Positions 15,284 through 23,325 of a stretch of DNA of 64,000 nt are shown in pieces. The notes beneath the pieces are model-generated. The model ran no database searches and was not told the DNA's origin. It was given only the letters and a program-made list of their open reading frames with translations. The translations under genes were made by a program, and so were the position numbers. Within the stretch, counting starts at the first letter, position 1, and each line of letters opens with the position of its first letter. The DNA comes from Streptomyces sp. NBC_00691 (GTDB taxonomy: Bacteria > Actinomycetota > Actinomycetes > Streptomycetales > Streptomycetaceae). The DNA lies in NCBI RefSeq assembly GCF_036226665.1, contig NZ_CP109007.1, forward strand, positions 2,582,501 to 2,646,500, in the 5' to 3' direction.

Positions 15284-15637
15284 TTACCGCGCTTCTGGGC
15301 TTCGCTCGGCCTTGAACTCGCTCAGCAAGTCGAAGAACAGGTCGATGCCTGCCCTGCCGCTCGCTTCCGCAGCCTTCGTGATCTCGACGGCCCATCCCAG
15401 GGAACTGGCGTAGTTGTGGCCAAGTCGCGGCCACAACCATTCAGCGAACGGACCCTGGTGATCAAAATCCGTCATGGCCTTGGGACCGTGGACCTCGGTT
15501 GCGACTCGATAGCCGTACAGCATCGCCTGGAGCTCCAGGAGGGAACCGCCTCGTACGAACATCCCGGGACGCATGCGGACTTGGTCCAGGAAGTCATAGA
15601 CATCGCGCCATTCGCTGACGGGCTTCAGGGCGGTCAT
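15284..15637 (-). CDS. Conserved hypothetical protein paired with the Nudix gene
   Basis: 117 residues, soluble, beginning MTALKPVSEWRDVYDFLDQVRMRPGMFVRGGSLLELQAMLYGYRVA. The segment V-R-x-R-P-G-M is reminiscent of small Streptomyces proteins of unknown role encoded singly or next to Nudix genes. Acidic/aromatic composition (FDHQGPFAEWLWPRLGHNY) suggests a protein-binding fold. Its start codon overlaps the stop of the Nudix gene (ATGA), so the two are translated together. Function unknown. Confidence 0.68.
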   Translation of the reverse strand: MTALKPVSEWRDVYDFLDQVRMRPGMFVRGGSLLELQAMLYGYRVATEVHGPKAMTDFDHQGPFAEWLWPRLGHNYASSLGWAVEITKAAEASGRAGIDLFFDLLSEFKAERSPEAR

Positions 15638-16092
15638 GCGGACGTCTCCAGGAGGCGGCGGCCGTCGTGGCTGCGGACGTGGGGGCCGTTCTCGTCCAGG
15701 GCGTCCAGGAGGCGGATGGCGTAGACCTCGGCCATGCGCTCCTCAACCTCGGCCGGCGTGAGCCAGTCGACCGCGGTGGACTCGTCCGAGGTGCGCTCGG
15801 TGCCGCCTGAGGGCTTGCAGCGGAAGACCAGGGCGACGATGCCTCGGGTCGTGTTCTTGTAGACGCCCGTCAGTTCGTCGACCTCGACCTGGATGCCCGT
15901 CTCCTCCAGGACCTCGCGGGCTACGCCTGCCTCCGGGGCCTCTGTGAGTTCAAGGACGCCGCCCGGGAGTTCCCAAGTGCCGTTGTCCGCTCGGCGGATT
16001 GCCAGGAGTCGGCCGTCGTCGCGCACGACGGCTCCCGCCACCGACACCGAGTGGAGTGGCGTTGACTTTGCTCCGGCGCTCCCATTACTCAT
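15634..16092 (-). CDS. Nudix hydrolase, Pif-like transfer-immunity protein
   Basis: 152-residue Nudix protein. The Nudix box G45-x5-E51-x7-R59-E60-V-L-E63-E64-T-G66-I is complete, so metal-dependent cleavage of a nucleoside diphosphate derivative is expected. In pSAM2 the protein Pif, also bearing a Nudix motif and lying beside korSA, blocks redundant transfer between cells already holding the element. Position and divergence from a KorSA-like repressor make the same role likely here. Start taken at ATG 16092 (MSNGSAG); an in-frame ATG at 16104 is the alternative. An operator overlaps the start. Confidence 0.83.
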   Translation of the reverse strand: MSNGSAGAKSTPLHSVSVAGAVVRDDGRLLAIRRADNGTWELPGGVLELTEAPEAGVAREVLEETGIQVEVDELTGVYKNTTRGIVALVFRCKPSGGTERTSDESTAVDWLTPAEVEERMAEVYAIRLLDALDENGPHVRSHDGRRLLETSA

Positions 16093-16103
16093 GTACAGGA
16101 GCA
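16086..16103. promoter_or_regulatory. KorSA-like operator O1 (Nudix/GntR divergent promoter)
   Basis: TACTCATGTACAGGAGCA, a match to the palindrome CACTCATGTACATGAGTG found at 16990. It overlaps the Nudix start and ends one base before the GntR ATG. A -35-like TTGACT at 16062-16067 places the GntR transcription start near its ATG, suggesting a leaderless, tightly autoregulated mRNA. Confidence 0.7.
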
Positions 16104-16104
16104 T

Positions 16105-16902
16105 ATGAGAGTGGGTAGGACTGTGGGAACTCCAGCAGGAGCTGGCAGAGCCGTACCTCGGTACGTGCAGATCGCGGACGAGATCGTCCAGCAGATCCGG
16201 GCGGGCGTCCTCAAGGCCGGCGACATGGTTCCGAGTGAGTCGGAGCTCGTCGAGCGATACAGGGTTGCTGGGGGGACGATCCGTAAGGCCATGGTCGAGG
16301 TGCGGGCCAGTGGGCTCGTTGAGACTCGGCACGGCAAGGGGTCGATCGTGAAGGATCGGCCGCCTGTGCGGCTGCGCTCTTCGGATCGGTTCCGTGCTTC
16401 GCATCGGCGGGGCGGTAAGGCTGCCTACCTCGCCGAGTCCGAGCAGTCTGGCGCAACCGCGAAGGTGAGCGTCCTCTACATCGGGCCCATGGAGGCGCCG
16501 GCAGACATCGCCGAGCGGCTTGGCATCGATGCGGGTACGCAGGTGCTCGCGCGGCGACGGTTGTACTTCCGGAACGGGACTCCCGTCGAGACCGCTTCGT
16601 CGTACCTGCCGTGGGACGTGGTGAAGGACATCCCCGAGTTGTTCGCCGAGAACCCTGGGCCCGGTGGCATCTACGCCCGCCTCGAAGACCACGGCCATGC
16701 CTTCACCGAGTTCGTCGAGACGCTCCAGGCCCGGCCGGCCTCGAAGGCGGAGGCATCCGAGCTGGCCTTGAGTCCCAGTGCCCCGGTGATTCACCTGCTG
16801 CGCGACGCGGTATCCGAGGAGGGCCGAGTCGTGGAGGTGTGCGACACCCTCATGGCCGCTGACCAGTTCGTCTTCCAGTACCGGATCCCCGCGACCGACT
16901 GA
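16105..16902 (+). CDS. korSA: KorSA-like GntR repressor of AICE transfer
   Basis: 265-residue GntR regulator of the HutC/UTRA type. Winged HTH at residues 18-82 (PRYVQIADEIVQQIRAGVLKAGDMVPSESELVERY...GGTIRKAMVEVRASGLVETRHGKGSIV), then a UTRA domain ending FVFQYRIPATD. In pSAM2, KorSA represses both its own promoter and that of the transfer activator, keeping the element integrated. The same layout is present here: divergence from the Nudix gene, one operator at its own start and two more in front of the transfer operon. Start ATG 16105 or GTG 16111. The gene symbol is by analogy. Confidence 0.85.
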   Translation: MRVGRTVGTPAGAGRAVPRYVQIADEIVQQIRAGVLKAGDMVPSESELVERYRVAGGTIRKAMVEVRASGLVETRHGKGSIVKDRPPVRLRSSDRFRASHRRGGKAAYLAESEQSGATAKVSVLYIGPMEAPADIAERLGIDAGTQVLARRRLYFRNGTPVETASSYLPWDVVKDIPELFAENPGPGGIYARLEDHGHAFTEFVETLQARPASKAEASELALSPSAPVIHLLRDAVSEEGRVVEVCDTLMAADQFVFQYRIPATD

Positions 16903-16953
16903 CGCCCGCTCAACTCCTTACAGCCCGCTGCGGTTTGTCCTCCGTAGCGGGTT

Positions 16954-17008
16954 GACTCATATACAGGAGTCGGGCACTCTTCTTAATGTCACTCATGTAC
17001 ATGAGTGA
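16954..17008 (+). promoter_or_regulatory. KorSA-like operators O2 and O3 in front of the transfer operon
   Basis: O2 GACTCATATACAGGAGTC (16954-16971) overlaps a -35-like TTGACT at 16952-16957. O3 is a perfect 18-bp palindrome CACTCATGTACATGAGTG (16990-17007), extendable to 20 bp (16989-17008). Both match O1 at 16086. Repression of the 17042 operon by the GntR protein is the simplest reading. Confidence 0.75.
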
Positions 17009-17041
17009 AGGAGTTCAACATCTCTAGAGGAGTGTCCTGCT

Positions 17042-17392
17042 GTGCGCCAGATCCCCGACGACACCTCCGCCGCCCTCGTGATGGTGGCCCAGCCCCCGAC
17101 CCCCAAGATCGCGAACCGCCAGACCGGCGAGATCGCCACCGACCGCGAGACCGGCGCGACGCTGATGACCGTCGACGTCATGTTCGTGATGGACGGCAAC
17201 GCCGAGATCCTGAACCTGACCGTCCCGCAGACCGGCGTCTCCGGCGAACTGGCCATGGGTACCCCGGTCGCCCTGACCGGCGTCGTCGCCCGGCCCTGGG
17301 AGAACGAGTTCAACGGCCAGAAGCGCCACGGCATCAGCTTCCGCGCCGTCGCCGTCACCTCGCTCGCGGCCTCCGCCGCGCAGGCGGCCTGA
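17042..17392 (+). CDS. SCO3933-like AICE protein
   Basis: 116 residues from a GTG with AGAGGAG nine bases upstream. The sequence (TPKIANRQTGEIATDRETGATLMTVDVMFVMDGNAEILNLTVPQTG...GVVARPWENEFNGQKRHGISFRAVAV) is the conserved small protein found directly upstream of the FtsK/TraB gene in many Streptomyces AICEs, and looks like an OB-fold or similar beta protein. Its exact role is unknown; often labelled regulatory. First gene of the transfer operon under operators O2/O3. Confidence 0.8.
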   Translation: MRQIPDDTSAALVMVAQPPTPKIANRQTGEIATDRETGATLMTVDVMFVMDGNAEILNLTVPQTGVSGELAMGTPVALTGVVARPWENEFNGQKRHGISFRAVAVTSLAASAAQAA

Positions 17393-17394
17393 CC

Positions 17395-18750
17395 ATGACC
17401 GCCTTATGGGTCACGCTCGCCCTGGTCGCCACGGTCGCGCTGCTGCTTCGGTGGCAGCGGCCTGCCTGGTACTGGATGTCCTTCGGCATCCTCTTCGCCG
17501 TCGTGCGGGTCCTGGTCCGGTACTCGTCCGTCATGGACGCGTGCGGACTGACCGTCCCTCCCCCGCGCTGGCGGCTCGCTCTGGCCCGTATGGCCGGGCG
17601 TCCCGTCCCCGACTCACGGGTACCGCGGATCCTGAGACTGCGGCCGACGCGCACCGGCCTGGTGCTTCGGGTGAAGCTCCGTCCCGGTCAGGACGCCTTC
17701 GACTTCTCGGCCGCGTCGGACCGGCTCCGCCACTCCTTCGTCATGCGGAACGTCACCACCCGCGAGATCCGCTCCGGTGTCGTCGAGCTTCGGATGACCG
17801 GATACGACGTGCTCAAGCGGGTTCAGATGCCCGCTCGGCCTGATGGCGGAGTGATGCGGGTGCCGGTCGCCATACGGGAGGACGGAGAGGTCTACTACCG
17901 CGACTACCGGCAGGTCCCGCACGCACTGAACGTCGGCGCCACGCAGTCCGGCAAGTCTGTCTATCAGCGCAACCTCGTCACCGCCCTCGCCAGGCTCGAC
18001 GTGGCCTTGGTAGGGATCGACTGCAAGCAGGGAGTTGAACTCGCTCCGCTCGCCCGGCGGTTCAGCGCGCTCGCCGACAATCCCGACAGCGCTGCCGACC
18101 TGCTCGACTCGCTCGTCGAGCACATGCAGGACGTCTACCAGCTCATCCGGCGCGAACAGCGGCTGAGCGCCGACACCCCGGATGCGGAGATCACCGCCGA
18201 CATCTGGGACCTCCCTGACGGTCTCCGGCCGACGCCGATCGTTCTCATGGTCGACGAAGTCGCCGAACTCGCCCTGTTCGCAACGAAGGACGAGGAGAAG
18301 CGGCGGGACCGGATCATCACCGCCCTCGTCCGCCTCGCCCAGCTCGGCCGCGCCGCCGGCGTCTACCTGGAGATCTGCGGACAGCGCTTCGGCTCCGAAC
18401 TCGGCAAGGGGATCACGATGCTCCGCGCCCAGCTCACCGGCCGCACCGCCCACCGCGTGAACGACGAGACCAGCGCCAACATGGCCTTCGGCGACATCGC
18501 GCCGGACGCCGTGCTCGCCACCGTCCAGATCCCCACCGACCGACCCGGCACCGCCGTCGTCGGCGACTCCTCCGGCGGCTGGGTCCGCATCCGTACCCCG
18601 CACCTCACCCTGCGGCGAGCCGTGAACCTCTGCAACGCCCACGCCTCCCGCACCCCTGAGATCCCCGCGCTGGATGCCTTCCGTCCCGTCCTGCCGAGCC
18701 TGGCCAAGACGCCAGCGGCCGCGACCAGCACGGTTCCCGTCACCGCCTGA
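17395..18750 (+). CDS. TraB-like FtsK/SpoIIIE DNA translocase (conjugal transfer)
   Basis: 451-residue transfer ATPase. Two N-terminal transmembrane helices (about residues 3-18 and 26-42) anchor it in the membrane. Walker A GATQSGKS is at residues 181-188 and Walker B PIVLMVDEVAEL at 281-292. A conserved late segment follows (GAGVYLEICGQRFG-type Arg finger region, AQLTGRTAHRVND). In Streptomyces, TraB hexamers move double-stranded plasmid DNA between hyphae, so this single protein is the conjugation motor of the element. It starts 2 bp after the previous stop. The C-terminal region after the ATPase should contain the winged-helix DNA-recognition part. Confidence 0.9.
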   Translation: MTALWVTLALVATVALLLRWQRPAWYWMSFGILFAVVRVLVRYSSVMDACGLTVPPPRWRLALARMAGRPVPDSRVPRILRLRPTRTGLVLRVKLRPGQDAFDFSAASDRLRHSFVMRNVTTREIRSGVVELRMTGYDVLKRVQMPARPDGGVMRVPVAIREDGEVYYRDYRQVPHALNVGATQSGKSVYQRNLVTALARLDVALVGIDCKQGVELAPLARRFSALADNPDSAADLLDSLVEHMQDVYQLIRREQRLSADTPDAEITADIWDLPDGLRPTPIVLMVDEVAELALFATKDEEKRRDRIITALVRLAQLGRAAGVYLEICGQRFGSELGKGITMLRAQLTGRTAHRVNDETSANMAFGDIAPDAVLATVQIPTDRPGTAVVGDSSGGWVRIRTPHLTLRRAVNLCNAHASRTPEIPALDAFRPVLPSLAKTPAAATSTVPVTA

Positions 18751-18832
18751 CACACCCCGTCTCACGGCCCGTGCGACCGTCTCGCGCCAAGTCCCTACCC
18801 CTCCCATGCCTGAACCCGAAAGGAGGTCCCTC

Positions 18833-19519
18833 ATGAACCGCACGACGCTGCGGCCGGACGCTGTCCTCGTGCAGGCCGTGATCGCCGGTGCCCTGTCCTT
18901 CGCCCACCTGCACGACCTGGCCGAAGCAGCCGGCCAGAGCGGATGGAAGGCATGGGCCTACCCCGTATCGGTCGATCTCCTGCTCGTCGCCGCCTGGCGT
19001 CGGCTGCGTGCGCTGCGGGCCATCGGCAAGGCCGCCCGTTCGGCCTGGACGTGATTCGCCGTCGCCTTGGTCGCGTCCCTCGGCGCGAACGTCGCCACGG
19101 CCGGTCTGCTCGACCTCGCCGACGTGCCCGACTGGCTGCGCATCCTCGTCGCCGGGTGGCCCGCCCTCGCCTTCCTCGGCGGCACTCTCCTCGTCCACAC
19201 CCCGGCCGTGCCCGCGCCGAAGGACCACTCCACGCAGTCCACGGCCGTGCAAGCGGTCATCGAGCCGAGCGATTCGTATGAGCCGGATGCCAGTCCCGCA
19301 GCCGCTCCCGCACCGGCGCCGGCGTTGCCTGCCGTCGATCCGGAGCCTGAGCCCGTACCCGCTGCCGTCGCGGTTCCTCCGGCGCTCGTCGCCCATGCCC
19401 GGAAGGTCGCCGACGACCACCGCGCCCGCACCGGCCACCCGATCGACACCGACACCCTGCGTGCCCGCCTCGGTGTCCCGCCCCCGATGGCTGATGCCAT
19501 CGCCGCCCAACTCGCCTGA
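18833..19519 (+). pseudogene. DUF2637 (SpdB-like) spread gene with an in-frame TGA
   Basis: Reads from ATG 18833 (strong AAAGGAGG upstream) through MNRTTLRPDAVLVQAVIAG...DLAEAAGQSGWKAWAYPVSVDLLLVAAWRRL to a TGA at 19052-19054. It then continues in the same frame (FAVALVASLGANVATAGLLDLADVP...AFLGGTLLVH and a Pro/Ala-rich tail with a C-terminal HTH-like segment) to 19519. DUF2637 proteins are multi-helix membrane proteins; intact relatives have Trp before the FA segment, so TGG-to-TGA is the simplest cause. A TTG at 19067 could restart translation, giving a split protein. Full read-through would give 228 residues. Confidence 0.78.
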
Positions 19520-19534
19520 GAAGGAGTTCAGATC

Positions 19535-19696
19535 ATGCGTGCCCTGGAACGCGCTGCCGAACTCACCCGGAACAACCACCTCGTGGAAGCCATGGCCACC
19601 GCCGAACCGGTGATCCTCGCCGCCGACGAGCACGAGTCGGCCGATATCCGGCAGTGGCTCACGGACCACGCCAACGACTTCACCCGGGAGGCCTGA
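19535..19696 (+). CDS. Small AICE protein between spread genes
   Basis: 53 residues (MRALERAAELTRNNHLVEAMAT...ADIRQWLTDHANDFTREA) with AAGGAG eight bases before the ATG. Entirely helical and acidic. Very short conserved proteins of this sort occur at this point in AICE transfer operons. No function known. It ends 3 bp before the next start. Confidence 0.6.
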   Translation: MRALERAAELTRNNHLVEAMATAEPVILAADEHESADIRQWLTDHANDFTREA

Positions 19697-19699
19697 GCC

Positions 19700-19894
19700 A
19701 TGGCCGCTCGTGACCACTTCCACTCCGTGATGCGGATCGGCCCCGTGCAGATCGGCACCTACCGCGACCGCCGCGGTCGCACCAAGTACGCCGCCGTGTG
19801 CACCGCCGACCGCTGCGGCTGGTCCTCCGACTACTCCAGCTCCTCCGCCGCCCAGCTCGCGGCCCGTACCCACCGCTGCCGCCTCACCGACTGA
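19700..19894 (+). CDS. Mobile-element transfer protein, SpdA-like
   Basis: 64 residues. The sequence HSVMRIGPVQIGTYRDRRGRTKYAAVCTADRCGWSSDYSS is a widely conserved small AICE protein annotated as a mobile element transfer protein. C-x4-C-G-W suggests a minimal zinc ribbon or redox pair. It lies in the spread cluster between the FtsK-like translocase and repSA. Confidence 0.72.
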   Translation: MAARDHFHSVMRIGPVQIGTYRDRRGRTKYAAVCTADRCGWSSDYSSSSAAQLAARTHRCRLTD

Positions 19895-19906
19895 ACGGAC
19901 CCGCCC

Positions 19907-20062
19907 ATGGACGTCCCGCTCTGGCTCGCCCTGATCGTCGTCGGCGGCCTCGGCATCAAGCTCATCCGCCCACCCTGGTGGCTCGTCGCCGTGATCCTCC
20001 TCGGCGGCTACCTCCTCGCCGACAGCGTCCTCGCCCCGCTCATCGACCCGATCGCCAAGTAG
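19907..20062 (+). CDS. Small two-helix membrane protein of the spread cluster
   Basis: 51 residues, almost wholly hydrophobic: helix 1 at residues 4-20 (PLWLALIVVGGLGIKLI), helix 2 at 25-41 (WLVAVILLGGYLLADSV). It matches the small membrane proteins (SpdC/SpdD type) thought to form the pore or septal complex for intramycelial plasmid spread. Start supported by compact spacing only; no strong Shine-Dalgarno. Confidence 0.6.
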   Translation: MDVPLWLALIVVGGLGIKLIRPPWWLVAVILLGGYLLADSVLAPLIDPIAK

Positions 20063-20073
20063 GGAGAAACGCC

Positions 20074-20403
20074 ATGCTCCGGCCTCGTATCCCCGTCAAC
20101 CCGCTCCCAACCGGCACCGTCGTCCCGCTCCTCCAGGCCACGTCCACGAAGGACGTCGAGCCGTCCACCTGCACCCATCACCACGTTCCGGTGACGCCGG
20201 TCGTGCCGCAGCCACAGACCCCGGCTGTCCGCCTCACCCCGGCCGGGCTCGTCACCGTCGTCGCCGGCGGCGCCGGGCTCGTCCTGATCGTCGGGACGGT
20301 CCTCGTCTCCATGCTCCTGGCCGTCGCCGTCAGCGCCGCCTCGGTCTCCGTCTGCGCCGTCGTCCTGCGCTCGCTCCTCAACGGCCGGCACAAGCACCGC
20401 TAG
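20074..20403 (+). CDS. SpdD-like spread protein
   Basis: 109 residues with AGGGAG seven bases before the ATG. A Pro/Thr-rich N-terminal half (PTCTHHH-like region near residues 30-36, then PVVPQPQTP) is followed by a long hydrophobic double segment (residues 56-97, GLVTVVAGGAGLVLIVGTVL...SVSVCAVVL) and a basic end GRHKHR. This layout is that of SpdD proteins of Streptomyces conjugative plasmids, needed for spread of transferred DNA through the mycelium. Confidence 0.72.
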   Translation: MLRPRIPVNPLPTGTVVPLLQATSTKDVEPSTCTHHHVPVTPVVPQPQTPAVRLTPAGLVTVVAGGAGLVLIVGTVLVSMLLAVAVSAASVSVCAVVLRSLLNGRHKHR

Positions 20404-20489
20404 CCGGGCACCCGGGCGACTCAACCGCCAAGTCTCCGCCGCCCGGGCGCCCTCCCATTCCAGCCCAAGAGAACCGGAAGGCACCACCC

Positions 20490-21917
20490 ATGATGACCGA
20501 CGACCGCCCCGAAACGGGCCCGGTCAACGCCACCCGCTCCACCTCTCCCCCGCCCCTCGGCAACCTGGACCCGGCCACCCTCGCCGACGCACTCCGGACC
20601 GCCGCTTCCCCCGGCTTCGACCGCTGGACGGAGCAGATCCACCGCACCGGTGGCTGCTCCCAGCCCATCCACCTCCAGGGCTGGACCCTCACGCGGGACA
20701 AGGCCACCGGCGAAACCTTGCACCGTTACTCCACCGACGGTGAGCCCGGCGGCCGGCTCCGGATAGCCTGCGGCAATCGTCGTGCCTCCCGTTGCCCCGC
20801 CTGCGCCTGGACGTACGCGGGCGACACGTACCACCTGATCCGCGCCGGCCTCGCCGGGGACGACCGGCGCGACATCCCCGGCACCGTGCGCGATCACCCC
20901 CGCGTGTTCCTGACCCTCACGGCGCCGTCGTTCGGGCCCGTCCACAACCGGCCCTGCCGCTGCGGCACCCGTCACCCCGAAGACGCTGCCGAACTGGGCA
21001 CCCCGCTCAACCCTGACTCGTACGACTACGCCACCGCCGTGCTCTTCAACAACCACGCCGGACAGCTGTGGCAGCGCTTCACCACCCGACTCCGTCGTGA
21101 GATCGCCGCCTCTGCCGGTCTCTCCCAGCGGGAGTTGAAAGAGGTCGTCCGACTCTCCTACGGGAAGGTGGCCGAGTTCCAGAAGCGGGGCGCCGTCCAC
21201 TTCCACGCGGTGATCCGCCTCGACGGACCCGACGGGCCCGACGCACCTCCCCCGTCCTGGGCCACGGCCGAACTCCTCACCCGAGCCATCCAGGCGGCCG
21301 CTGCCCACACGTACACGACCATCGCCGTCACCGCCGTCGGCGATCAGCCGTTACGCCGCCTCCGCTGGGGCACCCAGCTCGACATCCGGCCCGTCAAAGC
21401 CTTCGGCGACGGCTCCGACATCACCGAGCAGGCGGTGGCCTCCTACATCGCCAAGTACTCCACCAAAGCTGCGGAGACGACCGGCAGCCTCGACCGCCGC
21501 ATCGGCAACCGTGAGGCCCTGGTCCTCCTCGGCGTCCCCGACCACACCCGCCGCCTCGTCGAAGCCTGCTTCGACCTCGACCCGCTGTACCCGGAGCGCC
21601 GACTTCTCGCCTGGGCCCACATGCTCGGCTTCCGGGGCCACTTCTCCACCAAGTCCCGGCAGTACTCCACCACCCTCGGCGAACTCCGGCAGACCCGCGC
21701 CGACTACCGCGCCGCCCAGGAGCGCGCCGCCCGCGGCCTCGACGACATCGAGCCGGACACCGTCCTCGTCCTCACCTCCTGGGCCTACGCCGGCCAGGGC
21801 CACTCCCCCGGTGAGGCCGCCCTCGCCGCCTCCATCGCCCGGGACATCCAGCTCAACCGTGAGACCGCCCGTGAAGCCCTACGCGATCAACTCGCCCTGG
21901 AAGGAGCCGCAGCATGA
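20490..21917 (+). CDS. repSA: RepSA-type rolling-circle replication initiator
   Basis: 475-residue initiator protein. A Cys cluster (C94...CPAC 102-105) is followed by rolling-circle motif 1 (VFLTLTAP, 139-146), motif 2 with metal-binding HFHAV (about 237-241) and motif 3 YIAKYSTKAAE (about 319-329) holding the catalytic Tyr and Lys. In pSAM2, RepSA nicks the double-strand origin so the excised element replicates before transfer; the origin is usually inside or close to this gene. ATG 20490 or 20493, with GGAAGG upstream. Overlaps xis by ATGA. Confidence 0.9.
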   Translation: MMTDDRPETGPVNATRSTSPPPLGNLDPATLADALRTAASPGFDRWTEQIHRTGGCSQPIHLQGWTLTRDKATGETLHRYSTDGEPGGRLRIACGNRRASRCPACAWTYAGDTYHLIRAGLAGDDRRDIPGTVRDHPRVFLTLTAPSFGPVHNRPCRCGTRHPEDAAELGTPLNPDSYDYATAVLFNNHAGQLWQRFTTRLRREIAASAGLSQRELKEVVRLSYGKVAEFQKRGAVHFHAVIRLDGPDGPDAPPPSWATAELLTRAIQAAAAHTYTTIAVTAVGDQPLRRLRWGTQLDIRPVKAFGDGSDITEQAVASYIAKYSTKAAETTGSLDRRIGNREALVLLGVPDHTRRLVEACFDLDPLYPERRLLAWAHMLGFRGHFSTKSRQYSTTLGELRQTRADYRAAQERAARGLDDIEPDTVLVLTSWAYAGQGHSPGEAALAASIARDIQLNRETAREALRDQLALEGAAA

Positions 21918-22102
21918 CGACCGCCACCGCTGAGCTGCTCACCGTGCCGGAGGTCATGGCGCGGCTCAAGCTCGGTCGTTCCACCGTCTACGACCTCATC
22001 CGCTCCCGCCGCCTGGTCTCCCTGACCATCGGCCGGTCGCGCCGCGTTCCCGCCGACGCCGTCCGGGACTTCATCGACAACCAGATAGAGGAGGCTGCCT
22101 GA
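21914..22102 (+). CDS. xis: Excisionase (Xis), MerR-type HTH
   Basis: 62-residue DNA-binding protein. The sequence LLTVPEVMARLKLGRSTVYDLIRSRRLVSLTIGRSRRVPADAVRDFI is the canonical excisionase helix-turn-helix. It directs the integrase toward excision by bending DNA at the att arms. ATGA overlap with repSA and TGATG overlap with int make repSA-xis-int one coupled operon, as in pSAM2. Confidence 0.92.
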   Translation: MTTATAELLTVPEVMARLKLGRSTVYDLIRSRRLVSLTIGRSRRVPADAVRDFIDNQIEEAA

Positions 22103-23253
22103 TGGCCGCCCAGCGCAAGCGCAATCCCAACGGGGCCGGCACCATCACCCAGCGGAAGGACGGCCGTTTCCAGGCCGCCGTCTACGTCCTCCAGCCCGAC
22201 GGCACCCGTGCCCGGAAGTTCGTCTACGGCAAGACCTGGGCCGAGTGCGACACCAAGCGCCGCGCGCTCCTCGACAAGGTCGACAACGGCGTTCCCGTCC
22301 CGACCCGTTCGATGAAGCTCTCCGAGTGGCTGCCGTACTGGCTGGACAACATCGTCAAGCCGCGCCGCAAAAAGACCACCGCGGCCAAGTACGAGGTGCA
22401 CGTCCGGCTCTACCTCGTCCCGATGCTCGGTTCCAAGCGGCTGGAATCCCTCGCCGTCGCCGACGTCCGGCGCTTCCTCGTCCAGTTGGAGAAGAAGACC
22501 AGCGCCGCCACCGCCAAGGAGTCGCACCGCGTCCTGCGCACCGCCCTCACCGCCGCCTGCCGTGAGGAGCTGGTGAGCCGGAACGTCGCGACGCTCGTCG
22601 AGCCGCCGACCGTCGCCGCCCGGGAGCTCTCCCCCTGGTCCCTGGACGAGACGCTCGATTTCCTCGCCGCAGCACGGAAGGACCCGCTGTACGCCGCCTT
22701 CGTGCTCGCCATCGCCCTCGGCTTCCGCCGCGGGGAGGTCGTCGGCCTCCGCTGGGAGAACGTCGACCTCGACAAGCGGGAGATCCGGGTCAGGACGCAA
22801 CGGCAGCGGGTGGCCGGTGAGGTGTACGAGGACGACCCCAAGGGGCGGCGACGCAAGCAGACGCTTCCGCTCCCCGCGATCTGCGTCGCGCCCCTGCGAT
22901 GGCAGCGCCTCAAGCAGGCCACCGCCCGCGAGCGTGCCGGGGAGAGGTGGACGGAGACCGGGTACGTCTTCACCACCCGCACCGGCCAGCCCATCGAGCC
23001 CCGGAACCTCTACCGATCGTTCACCCGCGTCGCGAAGAACGCCGGTCTCCGTGTCGTCCGACTCCACGACGCCCGGCACGGTACGGCGACGCTCCTCACC
23101 GCCGCCGGCGTCCCGCCCCGCGTGGTGATGGAAATCCTCGGACACAGCCAGATCGCCGTCACGATGAACGTCTACACCCACGTCGTCCAGGACACGCAGC
23201 GCGAGGCCGTGAGTCACATCGACCGGCTGCTCAGGAGCCGTCCCCGGTCGTGA
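22102..23253 (+). CDS. int: Site-specific tyrosine integrase
   Basis: 383-residue phage-type integrase. An N-terminal arm-binding domain (GAGTITQRKDGRFQAAVYV) and a SAM-like core-binding domain (about 70-165) precede the catalytic domain. The active-site set is complete: Arg209 in GFRRGE, His322 and Arg325 in HDARHG, His348 in LGHSQI and nucleophile Tyr358 in VYTHV. It recombines attP with the 3' half of tRNA-Val and lies 73 bp from attR. Followed directly by an arm-type repeat and a terminator. Confidence 0.95.
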   Translation: MAAQRKRNPNGAGTITQRKDGRFQAAVYVLQPDGTRARKFVYGKTWAECDTKRRALLDKVDNGVPVPTRSMKLSEWLPYWLDNIVKPRRKKTTAAKYEVHVRLYLVPMLGSKRLESLAVADVRRFLVQLEKKTSAATAKESHRVLRTALTAACREELVSRNVATLVEPPTVAARELSPWSLDETLDFLAAARKDPLYAAFVLAIALGFRRGEVVGLRWENVDLDKREIRVRTQRQRVAGEVYEDDPKGRRRKQTLPLPAICVAPLRWQRLKQATARERAGERWTETGYVFTTRTGQPIEPRNLYRSFTRVAKNAGLRVVRLHDARHGTATLLTAAGVPPRVVMEILGHSQIAVTMNVYTHVVQDTQREAVSHIDRLLRSRPRS

Positions 23254-23265
23254 TCGAACGTCCCC

Positions 23266-23288
23266 GTTGATGTCAGATGTGGATGTCA
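23266..23288 (+). promoter_or_regulatory. Arm-type integrase binding repeat, right
   Basis: GTTGATGTCAG...TGGATGTCA, 21/23 identical to 6681-6703 in the same orientation; 38 bp inside attR. Probable high-affinity site for the integrase N-terminal domain. Confidence 0.7.
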
Positions 23289-23290
23289 AA

Positions 23291-23322
23291 GGCCCCCAGC
23301 CATGATCGGCTGGGGGCCTTTT
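23291..23322. terminator. Bidirectional terminator between int and tRNA-Val
   Basis: Perfect 11-bp stem GGCCCCCAGCC/GGCTGGGGGCC with a 6-nt loop and TTTT (23319-23322); the reverse strand ends in TTT. It serves int on the plus strand and can replace the tRNA's displaced terminator on the minus strand. Confidence 0.88.
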
Positions 23323-23325
23323 CCC

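Noticed and set aside
18833..19519. Programmed selenocysteine at TGA
   Set aside because: No SECIS-like structure noticed and the family position is a Trp in intact homologues; a nonsense change is simpler.
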